Assembly: GCF_003711105.1 (NCBI RefSeq) | Contig: NZ_CP023865.1 | Coordinates: forward strand, 1,214,001 to 1,278,000 | Source: Actinoplanes teichomyceticus ATCC 31121 | GTDB lineage: Bacteria; Actinomycetota; Actinomycetes; Mycobacteriales; Micromonosporaceae | Length of the DNA stretch: 64,000 nucleotides | Direction: 5' to 3' | In this document: piece by piece, positions 52,804 through 63,921 of the stretch | Layout: each line of letters begins with the position of its first letter | Numbering within the stretch: the first letter of the stretch is position 1 | Translations under genes and position numbers: made by a program | The notes under the pieces: model-generated | The model's input: the letters and a program-made list of their open reading frames with translations, nothing else | The model's database searches: none | What the model was told of the DNA's origin: nothing

Positions 52804-53856
52804 ATGACGTTCGACCTCGATCATCACGGCGACGCCGAGGTGGGGGCGGGCCTGATCGATCTCGCGGTCAACGTGCGGCACCAGGCGATGCCCGCGTGGC
52901 TGGCCGAGCCGATCGCCGCCTCGCTCGGCGGTCTCTCCGCCTACCCCGACGCCACGGCCCCGACCGCCGCGGTCGCCGCGCGGCATCGCCGCGACCCGGC
53001 GGAGGTGCTGCTCACCGCGGGCGCCGCGCAGGCGTTCGTGCTGCTCGCGCAGGCGCTGCGCGGGGCCCGCCGCCCGGTGGTGGTGCACCCGCAGTTCACC
53101 GAGCCGGAGGCCGCGCTGCGCAACGCCGGGCACCGGGTGGACCGGGTGCTGCTGACCGAGGCGGACGGGTTCCGGCTGGACCCGGCCCGGGTGCCCGACG
53201 ACGCCGACCTGGTGTTCGTCGGCAACCCCACGAATCCCACCTCGGTGCTGCACCCGGCGCGGGACCTGGCGAAGCTGGCCCGCCCCGGCCGGGTGCTGGT
53301 GATCGACGAGGCGTTCGCGGACACGACGTACCGGGACGGGTGTCCCGGCGAACCGGAGTCGCTGGCCGAGCGCCGCGACCTGCCCGGCCTGGTCGTCCTG
53401 CGCAGCCTGACCAAGACCTGGGGCCTGGCCGGCCTGCGGATCGGCTACCTGCTCGCCCCGGCCGAGCTGGTGCCGCGGCTGGCCGCCGCGCAGCCGCTCT
53501 GGGCGGTCTCGACGCCGGCGCTCGCCGCGGCGACCGCCTGCGCGTCGCCGGTCGCGGTCGCCGCGGAACGCGCCATCGCGGCGGCGCTCGCCACCGAGCG
53601 CGCCCACCTGGTGGAACGCCTGCGGCACGTGCCGAGCGTCACGGTTGTCGGCGACCCGGCGTCCGCGTTCGTCCCGGTACGCCTCGCCGGCGCCGATCAG
53701 GTGCGGATCGAGCTGCGTAAACGGGGCTACGCGGTACGCCGTGGCGACACCTTCCCGGGCCTGGGCCCCGACTGGCTCCGGATTGCGGTGCGCGACACTG
53801 CCACCACGGACGGATTCGTGCAGACTCTGCGAGACGTGATCGAGGAGCGACCGTGA
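52804..53856 (+). CDS. cobC: CobC-like PLP-dependent aminotransferase (threonine-phosphate decarboxylase family)
   Basis: 350 aa from ATG 52804. Fold type I PLP enzyme: GGLSAYPDATAPTAAVAARH, VLLTAGAAQAFVLLAQAL, NPTNPTSVLH, VIDEAFAD and the Schiff-base Lys in LRSLTKTWGLAGLRIGYL (about 209). It is the histidinol-phosphate-aminotransferase-like family that supplies the aminopropanol moiety of cobalamin. The GTGA overlap with cobT and its place in a cob operon support the role. Whether it decarboxylates threonine phosphate in this organism is inferred. Confidence 0.9.
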   Translation: MTFDLDHHGDAEVGAGLIDLAVNVRHQAMPAWLAEPIAASLGGLSAYPDATAPTAAVAARHRRDPAEVLLTAGAAQAFVLLAQALRGARRPVVVHPQFTEPEAALRNAGHRVDRVLLTEADGFRLDPARVPDDADLVFVGNPTNPTSVLHPARDLAKLARPGRVLVIDEAFADTTYRDGCPGEPESLAERRDLPGLVVLRSLTKTWGLAGLRIGYLLAPAELVPRLAAAQPLWAVSTPALAAATACASPVAVAAERAIAAALATERAHLVERLRHVPSVTVVGDPASAFVPVRLAGADQVRIELRKRGYAVRRGDTFPGLGPDWLRIAVRDTATTDGFVQTLRDVIEERP

Positions 53857-54905
53857 CCCTGGAGACCACCCTGGCGGCCATCCGCCCGGCCGACGAGCAG
53901 GCCATGGCGGCCGCCCGCGAGTTGCAGGCCCGGCTGACCAAGCCGGCCGGCTCGCTGGGCTCGCTGGAGGAGCTGTCGGTGCGCCTGGCCGGCCTGGCCG
54001 GGGTCTGCCCGCCCCCGCTGCCCGCCCCGGCGACCGTCGCCGTCTTCGCCGGCGACCACGGGGTGCACGCGCAGGGCGTCTCCCCGTGGCCGCAGGAGGT
54101 CACCGCGCAGATGGTGGCGAACTTCGTGGCCGGCGGCGCGGTGGTGAACGCGTTCGCCCGGCAGGCCGGCGCGGACGTCATGGTGATCGACGCCGGGGTG
54201 GCGATCCCGCTGCACGGCGGCCCCACCCTGCTGGACGCGAACATCCGCCGCGGCACCCGGGACATGACCGCCGAGCCGGCGCTCACCCGCGAGGAGGCCC
54301 GGGCCGCGATCGAGGTGGGCATCGCGGTCGCCGGGCAGCTCGTCTCGTCCGGCGCGAAGTGCCTGCTCACCGGCGACATGGGGATCGCCAACACGACTCC
54401 CGCGGCGGCGCTCACCGCGGTCTTCACCGGCGCCGACCCGGCCACCGTGACCGGGCGGGGCACCGGCATCGACGACGCCATGCTGGCCCACAAGACCGCG
54501 GTGATCGCCGCGGCGCTGGCCCGGCACGCCCCGGATCCGGCGGACCCGCTGGGCGTGCTCGCCACGGTCGGTGGCCTGGAGCACGCCGCGCTGACCGGGT
54601 TCATCCTGGGCGCCGCCGCCAACCGGGTGCCGGTGATCGTGGACGGCGTGATCGCCGCCTCGGCCGCGCTGGCCGCCGCCGCGTTCGCCCCGGCCGCGGT
54701 CGCCGCGATGGTCGCCGGGCACCGCTCGGCCGAGCCGGGCGCCACCGTCGCGCTCGCCCACCTGGGCCTGGAGCCGCTGCTCGATCTCGGGATGCGCCTG
54801 GGCGAGGGCAGCGGCGCGGTGCTGGCGCTGCCGATCGTCTCGGCCGCGGTCCGGGTGCTGCATGAGGTGGCCACCTTCGACTCGGCCGGCGTGTCGGAGA
54901 AGTGA
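53853..54905 (+). CDS. cobT: Nicotinate-nucleotide-dimethylbenzimidazole phosphoribosyltransferase
   Basis: 350 aa, GTG 53853 overlapping the cobC stop by four bases. Makes alpha-ribazole phosphate, the lower ligand of cobalamin. Motifs: LTKPAGSLGSLEELSVRLAG, VAVFAGDHGVHAQGVSPWPQEVTAQMV, the catalytic Glu region LTGDMGIANTTPAAALTAV, GRGTGIDD and HLGLEPLLDLGMRLGEGSGAVLALPIV. Full length. The 3' end runs into a 23-bp tandem repeat. Confidence 0.96.
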   Translation: MTLETTLAAIRPADEQAMAAARELQARLTKPAGSLGSLEELSVRLAGLAGVCPPPLPAPATVAVFAGDHGVHAQGVSPWPQEVTAQMVANFVAGGAVVNAFARQAGADVMVIDAGVAIPLHGGPTLLDANIRRGTRDMTAEPALTREEARAAIEVGIAVAGQLVSSGAKCLLTGDMGIANTTPAAALTAVFTGADPATVTGRGTGIDDAMLAHKTAVIAAALARHAPDPADPLGVLATVGGLEHAALTGFILGAAANRVPVIVDGVIAASAALAAAAFAPAAVAAMVAGHRSAEPGATVALAHLGLEPLLDLGMRLGEGSGAVLALPIVSAAVRVLHEVATFDSAGVSEK

Positions 54906-54992
54906 GCGCGGGCGGGCCGGAGAAGTGAACGCGAGCGGCTCGGCCGGATGAGCGCGAGCGTGTCGGACAGATGAGCGCGGGAGTGACGCAGA
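54903..54992. repeat. 23-bp tandem repeat between cobT and cysG
   Basis: Four units beginning TGAGCGCG or TGAACGCG at 54903, 54926, 54949 and 54972; the first starts at the cobT stop codon and the series ends at the cysG ATG. Each unit carries a possible start (ATG or GTG) overlapping TGA, so the array could act in translational coupling. Confidence 0.85.
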
Positions 54993-54993
54993 T

Positions 54994-56202
54994 ATGAGCC
55001 TCTACCCCTTGGCCCTCCGCCTGGAGGGCCGCCGTGTGCTGGTGGTCGGCGGCGGCTCGGTGGCCACCCGGCGGGTGCCCGCGCTGATCGCGGCCGGCGC
55101 CCGGGTGGACATCGTCTCGCCCGAGCTGACGCCGGCGCTGCGGGCCCACGTGGACGCCGGCCGGGCGAGCTGGACGCCACGGCGCTTCGTGCCCGGCGAC
55201 GTGGCGGGCGCCTGGCTGGTGCACGTCGCGGTCGACGATCCGGAGGCGGCGGCGCAGGTCAGCGTCGCCGCGGACGAGGCGCGCGTCTTCTGCGTACGGG
55301 CCGACGACCGCGACGCCGCGACCGCGTGGACGCCCGCGGTGACCCGGCACGGCCAGGTGACCGTGGCGGTGACCGACGGTGGCGACCGGCGCCGCGCGAT
55401 GGCGGTCCGTGACCTGGTGGCGCACGCGCTGGAGGCCGCGCCCCCGGCGTCGCCGGAGTTCTCCGGCGTCGCGCTGGTCGGCGCCGGCCCCGGCGACCCG
55501 GAGCTGATCACGGTGAAGGGGCGCCGGCTGCTGGCCGCCGCCGACGTGGTGGTCGCCGACCGGCTGGTCCCCGGGATGCTGCTCGGCGAGCTGCGCCCGG
55601 AGGTGGAGCTGATCGACGCCGCCAAGATCCCGTACGGGCCGTCGGCCGCGCAGGAGGAGATCAACCGGATCCTGGTCGACCGCGCCCTGCGGGGCAGGTT
55701 CGTGGTCCGGCTCAAGGGCGGCGACAACTTCGTCTTCGGCCGCGGCGGCGAGGAGGCGCTGGCCTGTGCCCGGGCCGGCGTCCCGGTCGTGGTCGTGCCC
55801 GGGGTGACCAGCTCGATCGCGGCGCCCGCGCTGGCCGGCATCCCGGTCACCCATCGCGGGGTGGCGCACGAGTTCACCGTGGTCTCCGGGCACATCCCGC
55901 CGGACCACGCGGACTCGCTGGTCGACTGGCCGGCGCTGGCCCGGCTGCGGGGCACGCTGGTGGTGCTGATGGGGCTGAAGAACCTGCCGAAGATCGCGGA
56001 ACGGCTGATCGCCGAAGGGCGGGCCGCGACGACGCCGGTCGCGGTGGTCCAGGAGGGCTCCACGGCGCATCAGCGGTCGCTGCGCGGCACCCTGGGCACG
56101 GTGGCCGAGCAGGTGTCGGCGGCCGGGATCCGCCCGCCGGCGGTGGTGGTGATCGGTGACGTGGTCACGGTCGGCGAGGGGTTCGCGCCGGCCGGGGGCT
56201 GA
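54994..56202 (+). CDS. cysG: Siroheme synthase: precorrin-2 dehydrogenase fused to uroporphyrinogen-III C-methyltransferase
   Basis: 402 aa. The N-terminal half (1-150) is a Rossmann precorrin-2 dehydrogenase (VLVVGGGSVATRRVPALIAAGA); the C-terminal half (about 155-400) is the SAM-dependent methyltransferase (VALVGAGPGDPELITVKGRRLL, RLKGGDNFVFGRGGEEA, VVPGVTSSIAAPALAGIPVTHRG, LVVLMGLKNLP). In E. coli CysG the dehydrogenase also acts as ferrochelatase; here the N-terminal half is shorter than usual, so the ferrochelatase activity is uncertain. Supplies precorrin-2 for cobalamin and siroheme. Same unit as cobC-cobT. Confidence 0.95.
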   Translation: MSLYPLALRLEGRRVLVVGGGSVATRRVPALIAAGARVDIVSPELTPALRAHVDAGRASWTPRRFVPGDVAGAWLVHVAVDDPEAAAQVSVAADEARVFCVRADDRDAATAWTPAVTRHGQVTVAVTDGGDRRRAMAVRDLVAHALEAAPPASPEFSGVALVGAGPGDPELITVKGRRLLAAADVVVADRLVPGMLLGELRPEVELIDAAKIPYGPSAAQEEINRILVDRALRGRFVVRLKGGDNFVFGRGGEEALACARAGVPVVVVPGVTSSIAAPALAGIPVTHRGVAHEFTVVSGHIPPDHADSLVDWPALARLRGTLVVLMGLKNLPKIAERLIAEGRAATTPVAVVQEGSTAHQRSLRGTLGTVAEQVSAAGIRPPAVVVIGDVVTVGEGFAPAGG

Positions 56203-56320
56203 GCCGGCCCCGGCGGATGTCGCCGCGCGCCACGGCCCGCGGTGGCCGCGGCCTCGCGCGGGCGAGGCCGGGGCCCGGCCGGTGGCCTGCGGGCGGGACG
56301 CGACAGGTCGTACCGGAAAG

Positions 56321-56354
56321 CGTCGGCGCCGGGCCGAGCGGCCCGGCGCCGACG
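56321..56354. terminator. Perfect hairpin between convergent cysG and otsA
   Basis: CGTCGGCGCCGGGCC (56321-56335) pairs perfectly with GGCCCGGCGCCGACG (56340-56354) around GAGC. No U-tract; suited to both directions. The rest of the 162-bp gap holds no gene. Confidence 0.8.
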
Positions 56355-56364
56355 GACGGCGCGG

Positions 56365-57777
56365 TCAGGCGTCGGCGGGCTTCTCGGTGTCGTCGACGCC
56401 GAGCTCGTCGAGGAACGTGCGGGCCCACCGGGCGACGTCGTGGGTGCGCAGGTGCCGCTGCATCACCCGCATCCGACGCTTGAGCTCGGCCGGCTCGGCG
56501 CTGATCGCGCGCAGCAGCGCGTCCTTGACACCGTCCGGGTCGTGCGGGTTGCACAGGAAGGACTGCCGCAGCTCGGTGGCGGCGCCGGCGAACTCGCTGA
56601 GCACCAGCGCGCCCCCGGTGTCGCCGCGGCAGGCGATGTACTCCTTGGCGACCAGGTTCATCCCGTCCCGCAGCGGGGTCACCATCATCACGTCGGCGGC
56701 CGCGTACATCGCGGCCAGTTCCGGCTTGCTGACCGACTGGTGCAGGTAGTGCACGGCCGGGGTGCCGATGGTGCCGAACTCGCCGTTGATCCGGCCGACC
56801 TCGCGTTCCACCTTGACCCGCAGCGTCTGGTAGTGCTCGACCCGCTCCCGGCTGGGCGTGGCGACCTGCACCATCACCGCGTCGCCGACGGTCAGTTTCC
56901 CGTCGGCCAGCAGCTCGCGGAACGCCTTCAGGCGCAACTCGATGCCCTTGGTGTAGTCCAGCCGGTCGACGCCGAGGATGATCGTCTTCGGGTCGCCCAG
57001 CTCGGCCCGGATCTGCTTGGCGCGGGCCTGCACCGCCGGGTCGGCGGCCAGCCGCTCCATCTCCCGGGTGTCGATGCTGATCGGGAACGCGCCGGCCTTC
57101 ACCTTGCGCCCGTCCACCTGGATGGACTGGCCCTCGTAGCGCAGGCCGAGCAGGTGCCGGGCCAGCCGGACGAAGTTCTGCGCGGCCAGCCGCTGCTGGA
57201 AGCCGACCAGGTCGGCGCCGAGCAGGCCGCGCAGGACCTCGGCCCGGAACGGCATCTGCATGAAGAGCTCGATCGGCGGGAACGGGATGTGCAGGAAGAA
57301 GCCGATGCGCAGGTCCGGGCGCATCTCGCGGAGCATCGCGGGCACCAGTTGCAGCTGGTAGTCCTGCACCCAGACGGTGGCGCCCTCGGCCGCCACGTCC
57401 GCCGCCGCCTCGGCGAACCGCTGGTTGACGACGCGGTAGGAGTCGCGCCAGCGCCGCTTGTAGACCGGGGTCTCCACGGCGTCGTGGTACAGCGGCCAGA
57501 TCGTCGCGTTCGACTGGCCCTCGTAGTAGCGTTCCAGTTCGTCGGCGCTCAGCGGCACCGGGTAGATGTTTATGCCTTCGAGTTCGAACGGATCGGGGGC
57601 GTCACCGGCTCCGCCGGCCCATCCGATCCAGGTGCCGCGGTGCTCGGTGAGCACCGGATGCAGTGCCGTGACCAGGCCACCGGGGCTGGGTCGCCACTGA
57701 CGCTCCCCGCTGGGCAGGGTCACCTCGTCCACGGGCAGACGGTTGGCGACGACGACGAAGGAACTTCGCTGGGCCAC
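56365..57777 (-). CDS. otsA: Trehalose-6-phosphate synthase
   Basis: 470 aa from GTG 57777, preceded by GGAGGTG. GT20 enzyme that joins UDP- (or GDP-) glucose to glucose 6-phosphate. Motifs: [98 protein letters not shown] and [12 protein letters not shown]. No trehalose-phosphatase domain is fused and otsB is not adjacent. The open frame upstream of the start (to 60582) is an antisense shadow of ettA and neighbours. Confidence 0.96.
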   Translation of the reverse strand: MAQRSSFVVVANRLPVDEVTLPSGERQWRPSPGGLVTALHPVLTEHRGTWIGWAGGAGDAPDPFELEGINIYPVPLSADELERYYEGQSNATIWPLYHDAVETPVYKRRWRDSYRVVNQRFAEAAADVAAEGATVWVQDYQLQLVPAMLREMRPDLRIGFFLHIPFPPIELFMQMPFRAEVLRGLLGADLVGFQQRLAAQNFVRLARHLLGLRYEGQSIQVDGRKVKAGAFPISIDTREMERLAADPAVQARAKQIRAELGDPKTIILGVDRLDYTKGIELRLKAFRELLADGKLTVGDAVMVQVATPSRERVEHYQTLRVKVEREVGRINGEFGTIGTPAVHYLHQSVSKPELAAMYAAADVMMVTPLRDGMNLVAKEYIACRGDTGGALVLSEFAGAATELRQSFLCNPHDPDGVKDALLRAISAEPAELKRRMRVMQRHLRTHDVARWARTFLDELGVDDTEKPADA

Positions 57778-57885
57778 GCTGAGTACACCTCCGGGTGGTT
57801 TCTGTTCCCAAGCCGAGCCTACTGTGCGTAGCCAGCTCGGGTCGTACCCACTCTGGTCGTGCGGTTGTGAGCGGAGTGCCATCCT

Positions 57886-58446
57886 GTGCCGGTGACACCC
57901 CTCGATGATCATTCCCAGCAGCGGCGTCCGTTGTTCTTTCCTGTGGTGATCGCCACGGTGCTGCTCACCATTATCGGGATGCTCGGCGGGTATCTGCTCG
58001 GCGAGCGACGGAATCGGCACCCCTCGGCGTCGTCGTCCGCATCCGTGCCGGCGTGGGCCGCGCCGCAGCCGGGGGCCTCGTCGGCGCCGCCGCTGCTGCC
58101 CACCGACGGCGACTGCCCGCCGCAGACGCAGAAGATGGGTCGGCTCAACGGCGCGTACGGCGCGCTGGGCCGGGTGCTGCGGGTGACCACGAGCCGCCGG
58201 ACGGTGGTCTGGATCTGCCAGGACGGCCTGGGCAACCTCTACTACCACGCGAACAAGGGCGGCGCGGACGCCGAGTGGGTGGAGTACCGGACCGCGCTGT
58301 TCCTCACCGGCGTGCGGCAGGAGCCGGACGGGAGCTTCTCGGCCACCGCCGCGTGGGACGGCACCGCCTTCTCGGTCAACCGCGAGCGCGTGTTGATCAC
58401 GAAGCCGGGCGGCGAGCCGGAGGAGCAGAAGGTGGTCCCGGACTGA
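57886..58446 (+). CDS. Membrane-anchored protein of unknown function
   Basis: 186 aa from GTG 57886 (GTG 57892 also possible). A short polar start, one membrane helix ([25 protein letters not shown]), a Ser/Ala/Pro linker, then a small exported domain with two cysteines ([10 protein letters not shown] and [20 protein letters not shown]). Type II topology with the domain outside. No family recognised. Divergent from otsA. Confidence 0.7.
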   Translation: MPVTPLDDHSQQRRPLFFPVVIATVLLTIIGMLGGYLLGERRNRHPSASSSASVPAWAAPQPGASSAPPLLPTDGDCPPQTQKMGRLNGAYGALGRVLRVTTSRRTVVWICQDGLGNLYYHANKGGADAEWVEYRTALFLTGVRQEPDGSFSATAAWDGTAFSVNRERVLITKPGGEPEEQKVVPD

Positions 58447-58542
58447 CCGCCGGGGTTGGCGTTGGTGGTGCTGGTGGGACCTGGAAAGATTGTCCTTTGA
58501 TCCCGGCACCGAAAATCCACGATCTCGGAGGTAGGGCACACC

Positions 58543-60219
<1,677 letters not shown>

Positions 60220-60225
60220 TCCGGT

Positions 60226-60642
60226 GTGACTGAAACCCATCGGTTCGTCTACGACGTGCCCGTGCGCTGGTCCGACATGGACGCGTACGGGCACGTCAAC
60301 AACGCGCGTTTCCTCACCCTCTACGAGGAGGCGCGGGTGGCGATGTTCTTCGTGGGCGCGCGCAAGCACGGCCTCGGTTCGTTCGAGGAGGGCATCGTGA
60401 TCGCCCGCCACGAGATCGACTATCTGCGCCCGGTGGCCTTCGGCGAGCCGGTGCGGATCGAGATGTGGATCTCCGAGCTGCGGACGGCGGCGTTCACCGT
60501 GTCGTACGAGCTGTTCGACGACGGGGTGCTGGCCAGCCGGGCGAGATCGGTGTGTGTGCCGTACCACCTGGCGGCGGGTCATCCGCGGCGGTTGTCGGCG
60601 GAGGAACGGGCGTTCCTGAAGCCGTACTCCGGGGTGGCCTGA
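60226..60642 (+). CDS. Hotdog-fold acyl-CoA thioesterase
   Basis: 138 aa from GTG 60226, seven bases after ettA. The 4HBT active-site pattern [25 protein letters not shown] (Asp and the central helix) identifies the YbgC/FadM group that hydrolyses acyl-CoA. The stop overlaps the following ATG (TGATG), suggesting an ettA-thioesterase-hypothetical operon. Confidence 0.9.
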   Translation: MTETHRFVYDVPVRWSDMDAYGHVNNARFLTLYEEARVAMFFVGARKHGLGSFEEGIVIARHEIDYLRPVAFGEPVRIEMWISELRTAAFTVSYELFDDGVLASRARSVCVPYHLAAGHPRRLSAEERAFLKPYSGVA

Positions 60643-61298
60643 TGTCGCACGGCCTGCTCGGCGTCCCGGATGCCGGCGCGTTCCTGGCCCGGCTGACCCG
60701 GCTGGATCCGGCGGCGCCGGTCCGGCTGCGGTCGGCCGGCGGCCGGACCACGCTCTGGGCCCAGCTGCCGTGGGGCGTGCTGGTCACCCGGGAGGTGGCC
60801 GGTCCGGGCCCGGGTGACGCCACGGTCTCGGCCGCCGCGCTGCTCGACGTGCTCGCCTCCGGTGGCGAGGAGCTGCCGGAGCGGCGCGACACGCAGTGGC
60901 GCTGGCCGCTGCCGCCGGCCGCCAGTCAGGCGATCGAGTCGGTGTCCGGCGCCGAGCTGTCCCGGCTGGCCGCCGCGGCCGCCGGGACGCTGCGGGAGAT
61001 CGCCGCGGGCGGGATGTCCGGCCGGGCGGTGGGGCAGCGGGCGGTCCGCGACGCGCTGCTCGATCACGTCGCACTGGTCGTCACCCCGGAGCGTGGCGAG
61101 CCGGTGCGGGTCTCCCAGCGGCTCGTGCAGGCGGTCGCCCGGATGGGCTTCCTGGGTCCCCGGGACGGGGGACCGGTGCAGGCGCGGGTCCGCACCGCGG
61201 GTGGCTGGGTGGGAATTTCAGCACCATATGGAGTCGCGTGGCGACAGAGCGCCCACAATTTGACCGTTTTGACGAGGTCAAGTCACCCGAACGGGTGA
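60642..61298 (+). CDS. Hypothetical protein
   Basis: 218 aa from ATG 60642, sharing the TGATG with the thioesterase stop. An alpha/beta protein with a [26 protein letters not shown] strand pair, a helical middle ([20 protein letters not shown]) and the C-terminal [10 protein letters not shown]…[16 protein letters not shown]. No cofactor motif or membrane segment. Not recognised beyond a probable actinobacterial family. GC skew and codon bias match the neighbours. Confidence 0.72.
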   Translation: MSHGLLGVPDAGAFLARLTRLDPAAPVRLRSAGGRTTLWAQLPWGVLVTREVAGPGPGDATVSAAALLDVLASGGEELPERRDTQWRWPLPPAASQAIESVSGAELSRLAAAAAGTLREIAAGGMSGRAVGQRAVRDALLDHVALVVTPERGEPVRVSQRLVQAVARMGFLGPRDGGPVQARVRTAGGWVGISAPYGVAWRQSAHNLTVLTRSSHPNG

Positions 61299-61423
61299 GG
61301 CCACATCGTCCTTCCGGTTTCGCCCTCCCGTTGGGGGGATGACCTTCAGGAGTGGTCCGGGTACCGTCGGCCCTCGGATCCACTGCTACGTCCGGCGGTG
61401 GGTCTGTTGGGGAGGTGCACACG

Positions 61424-62014
61424 ATGCCGTGGTGGTCATGGCGTCCGGGATCGGCCGCGGGTGACGAGCCGGATGCCGGTGGTGAGGTTGCGGTGCAGAG
61501 CACGGTTCGCGTCGGCGTTCCGGCCCAGCGCGAACCAGCCCGGCCCGGACCCTCGCCGGCTCCGTCCGAACTGTCCACGACCGGATCCTCCGATCTGGTC
61601 GAGCCGGTGTCGCTGACCCGCATCGGCAAGGCGCTCGACCTGCTCGACATCCGGTTCCTCGCCGACGGCGGGGGCAGCCTGCTGGCCATGTGGGAGCGGC
61701 ACGCCGTGCTGTTCACCCTGGAGGGTCCCGATGACGAGATCCTGGTGATGCGGGCGCGTCCGCACGCGACGGTCCCGCCGGACTGGGCGGACCGGGCCTA
61801 CCGCGTGGTCAACGAGTGGAACCACACGCGACGTTTCTGCAAGGCCTACGTGGGCGACCCGACCGAGCGCGGCCAGCTCCCCATCTACGCGGAGCTGCAG
61901 GTGCCGCTGGCGGCCGGGACCCACGATCCGCTCCTGGTCGAGCTGCTCGACTGCGGCGCCGCCGTGGCCACCTCGTTCGTCGACTGGCTCCACGACGAGG
62001 GCGCCCTGCTCTGA
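61424..62014 (+). CDS. YbjN-domain protein (type III secretion chaperone-like fold)
   Basis: 196 aa from ATG 61424 (GGGGAGG upstream). The first about 65 residues are Pro/Ala-rich and disordered; the rest is a YbjN domain: LTRIGKALDLLDIRFLADGGG, LAMWERHAVLFTLEG, LVMRARPHATVPPDWADRAYRVVNEWNHTRRFCKAYVGD, IYAELQVPLAAGTHDPLLVELL. Members are found throughout actinomycetes; function unknown. It converges with the next gene across a long inverted repeat. Confidence 0.88.
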   Translation: MPWWSWRPGSAAGDEPDAGGEVAVQSTVRVGVPAQREPARPGPSPAPSELSTTGSSDLVEPVSLTRIGKALDLLDIRFLADGGGSLLAMWERHAVLFTLEGPDDEILVMRARPHATVPPDWADRAYRVVNEWNHTRRFCKAYVGDPTERGQLPIYAELQVPLAAGTHDPLLVELLDCGAAVATSFVDWLHDEGALL

Positions 62015-62090
62015 CCCGCCGACCCACTCCGTAGCGTCGGCCCGCGCCGGCACGGTGATCCCGGCGAGCTTGCGTCCCCCGCGATACGCG

Positions 62091-62159
62091 ACCGATGACG
62101 GGAGGCCCGGTTCCACCCGCGGTGTTCGCGGGCGGGGAACCGGGCCTCCCGTCATCGGT
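62091..62159. terminator. 24-bp perfect inverted repeat with nested hairpin
   Basis: 62091-62114 is the exact reverse complement of 62136-62159 (arm starts ACCGATGACGGGAGG). The 21-base centre has its own CCCGC/GCGGG stem. It sits between convergent YbjN and beta-propeller genes and would end transcription from both sides. Confidence 0.88.
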
Positions 62160-62184
62160 CACCCGGCGAATCGGCGCGGCCAAG

Positions 62185-63444
62185 CTAGATCGGGAACATC
62201 CCGATCCGCCCGTGGTACTCCTTGCCCAGCTCGTCGGTGTCCGAGCCGACCAGCAGCCCCTCCGGGACGGTCAGGAAGGCCCGCACCCCGACCCCTCGGG
62301 AACGGGTCGGGTTCCACTCCAGCGCCCTACCGGTGGCCGGGTCGACCGCGCCGATGCCCGGGCGGGAGACCGCTCCCGGGCCCGGCCCGTTGCCGTCGGT
62401 GCCGAACGGGTTGTCGAACCATCGCTGGTGCCCGCCGAGGTAGACGGCCGGGCCGGTGATCGCCACCGCGTACAGCGAGTCCCCGCCGGTGCGCTGCACC
62501 CAGGTGGGGTGCTGCTGCCCGGACCGGTTCGCCTCGAACCGGGCCGCCGAGTCGCACAGTTTCTGCGCCGACGAGGCCCGCCCGGTCGCGGCGACGACGA
62601 AGTACGCCCCGTCCGGGGAGAACTTGACCTGCCGCAGGTAGGTGTCGAAGCCCTTCATGCACTGCGGCTTGTAGTCGTCGGTGTACCACCCGGTCAGTTG
62701 CGCGGACGCGCCGCCGACGTCGAAGACCGCGATCTGGGTCCGGTCCGCGCCGCCGGATCTGAGGAACGCCCCGACCGCGACCAGTTTGCTCCCGTCCGAG
62801 GTGACGTCGAAATGCTCCACCCGGGTCCGCTTCAGCCCGGGCCCGCTCAGGTGCGCGTCGAAACCCGGGTCGACGGTGCCGGTCACGGCGTCCATCCGGG
62901 CCAGTCCGACCCGGGCGACCCCGTTGATCGAGGAGAACGTGCCGGCGGCGTAGAGGCGGCTGCCGCGGGTGACCAGGGCCCGCACGTCACCCCAGTTCAC
63001 CTTCGCCCGGAACGAGGTGTCCCGGTTGCCGCTGCTGAGCCAGAGCCGGGCCAGGCCACGCGAGGCGGCGCCGTTCACCGTCTTGAACGCGCCGCCGACG
63101 TAGACCGTGGTGCCGTCGGGGCCGGGCGCGAGCGAGTAGACCGCGCCGTCCACCGCCGGGGCGAACGACCGGATCGTGCCGTCGTACCGGTCGTACGCGA
63201 AGATGTTCTTCCGGTTCAGGGTCTGGCGCCGGCCGCTGTCCTCGACCTTGGTGAACGCGCCCCCCACGATGACCGTGTCGCCGACCACGGCGAGCGCCCA
63301 CACCGTGCCGTCCAGCACGTGCGGCGTCCAGTCCACCGGATCGGTGGAGACGATGCCGGACTGCGCGATGTCGGCCAGCGCCGGCGGGGAGCCGCCCAGG
63401 GCGGTGAGGAGGACGGTGGCGACGGCCAGCAGGCGACGACGCAT
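62185..63444 (-). CDS. Secreted beta-propeller protein (delta-60/DUF5122-like)
   Basis: 419 aa. Signal peptide RRRLLAVATVLLTALGGSPPALA with likely cleavage near residue 25. Repeated blades of the form VGDTVIVGGAFTKVEDSG, GTTVYVGGAFKTVNGAASRGLARL, RLYAAGTFSSINGVARVGLARMD and SKLVAVGAFLRSGG recur about every 50-55 residues, typical of delta-60 repeat propellers. Three cysteines. No catalytic residues visible; binding or scaffold role outside the cell is likely. Confidence 0.86.
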   Translation of the reverse strand: MRRRLLAVATVLLTALGGSPPALADIAQSGIVSTDPVDWTPHVLDGTVWALAVVGDTVIVGGAFTKVEDSGRRQTLNRKNIFAYDRYDGTIRSFAPAVDGAVYSLAPGPDGTTVYVGGAFKTVNGAASRGLARLWLSSGNRDTSFRAKVNWGDVRALVTRGSRLYAAGTFSSINGVARVGLARMDAVTGTVDPGFDAHLSGPGLKRTRVEHFDVTSDGSKLVAVGAFLRSGGADRTQIAVFDVGGASAQLTGWYTDDYKPQCMKGFDTYLRQVKFSPDGAYFVVAATGRASSAQKLCDSAARFEANRSGQQHPTWVQRTGGDSLYAVAITGPAVYLGGHQRWFDNPFGTDGNGPGPGAVSRPGIGAVDPATGRALEWNPTRSRGVGVRAFLTVPEGLLVGSDTDELGKEYHGRIGMFPI

Positions 63445-63507
63445 GGGGCGGCTCCAGAATCGTGGTTCGACAATACGATCAACGAACCAGGAGCGCCCGC
63501 GTTGCTG

Positions 63508-63921
63508 TCAGTGCGCGGGCTCCGTGGGATCCATGGTGTTCACCAGGAAGTAGGCCGCTCGCTCCAGGTACTCCCAGAGCGCGGTGCGGTGCGGCCCGGG
63601 CAGGGCGAGCGAGTCGACCGCCGCGCGCATGTGGGTGAGCCAGGCGTCCCGTTCGGCCGGGCCGACCCGGAACGGGGCGTGACGCATCCGCAGCCGGGGA
63701 TGGCCGCGGGTGGCCGAGTAGGTGTTGGGCCCGCCCCAGTACTGCATCAGGAACAGGGTCAGCCGGTCGGCCGCCGGCCCGAGGTCCTCCTCGGGATACA
63801 TCGGCCGCAGCAGCGGGTCCCGCGCGACGCCCTCGTAGAACTTGTCGACGAGGCGGCGGAACGTGGGCTCGCCGCCGACGGCGGCGAAGAAGCTGGCCTC
63901 TTCCGGTACGGGTGCGGTCAC
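63508..63921 (-). CDS. glbO: Truncated haemoglobin, group II (GlbO type)
   Basis: 137 aa. 2-on-2 globin: [34 protein letters not shown], distal-pocket [12 protein letters not shown] and proximal His in [10 protein letters not shown], then WLTHMRAAV and a final helix. The YWGGP motif and the later Trp (DAWLTHM) mark group II (HbO), which binds O2 tightly and may serve respiration or NO/peroxide handling. The rest of the window to 64000 holds no further gene. Confidence 0.93.
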   Translation of the reverse strand: MTAPVPEEASFFAAVGGEPTFRRLVDKFYEGVARDPLLRPMYPEEDLGPAADRLTLFLMQYWGGPNTYSATRGHPRLRMRHAPFRVGPAERDAWLTHMRAAVDSLALPGPHRTALWEYLERAAYFLVNTMDPTEPAH

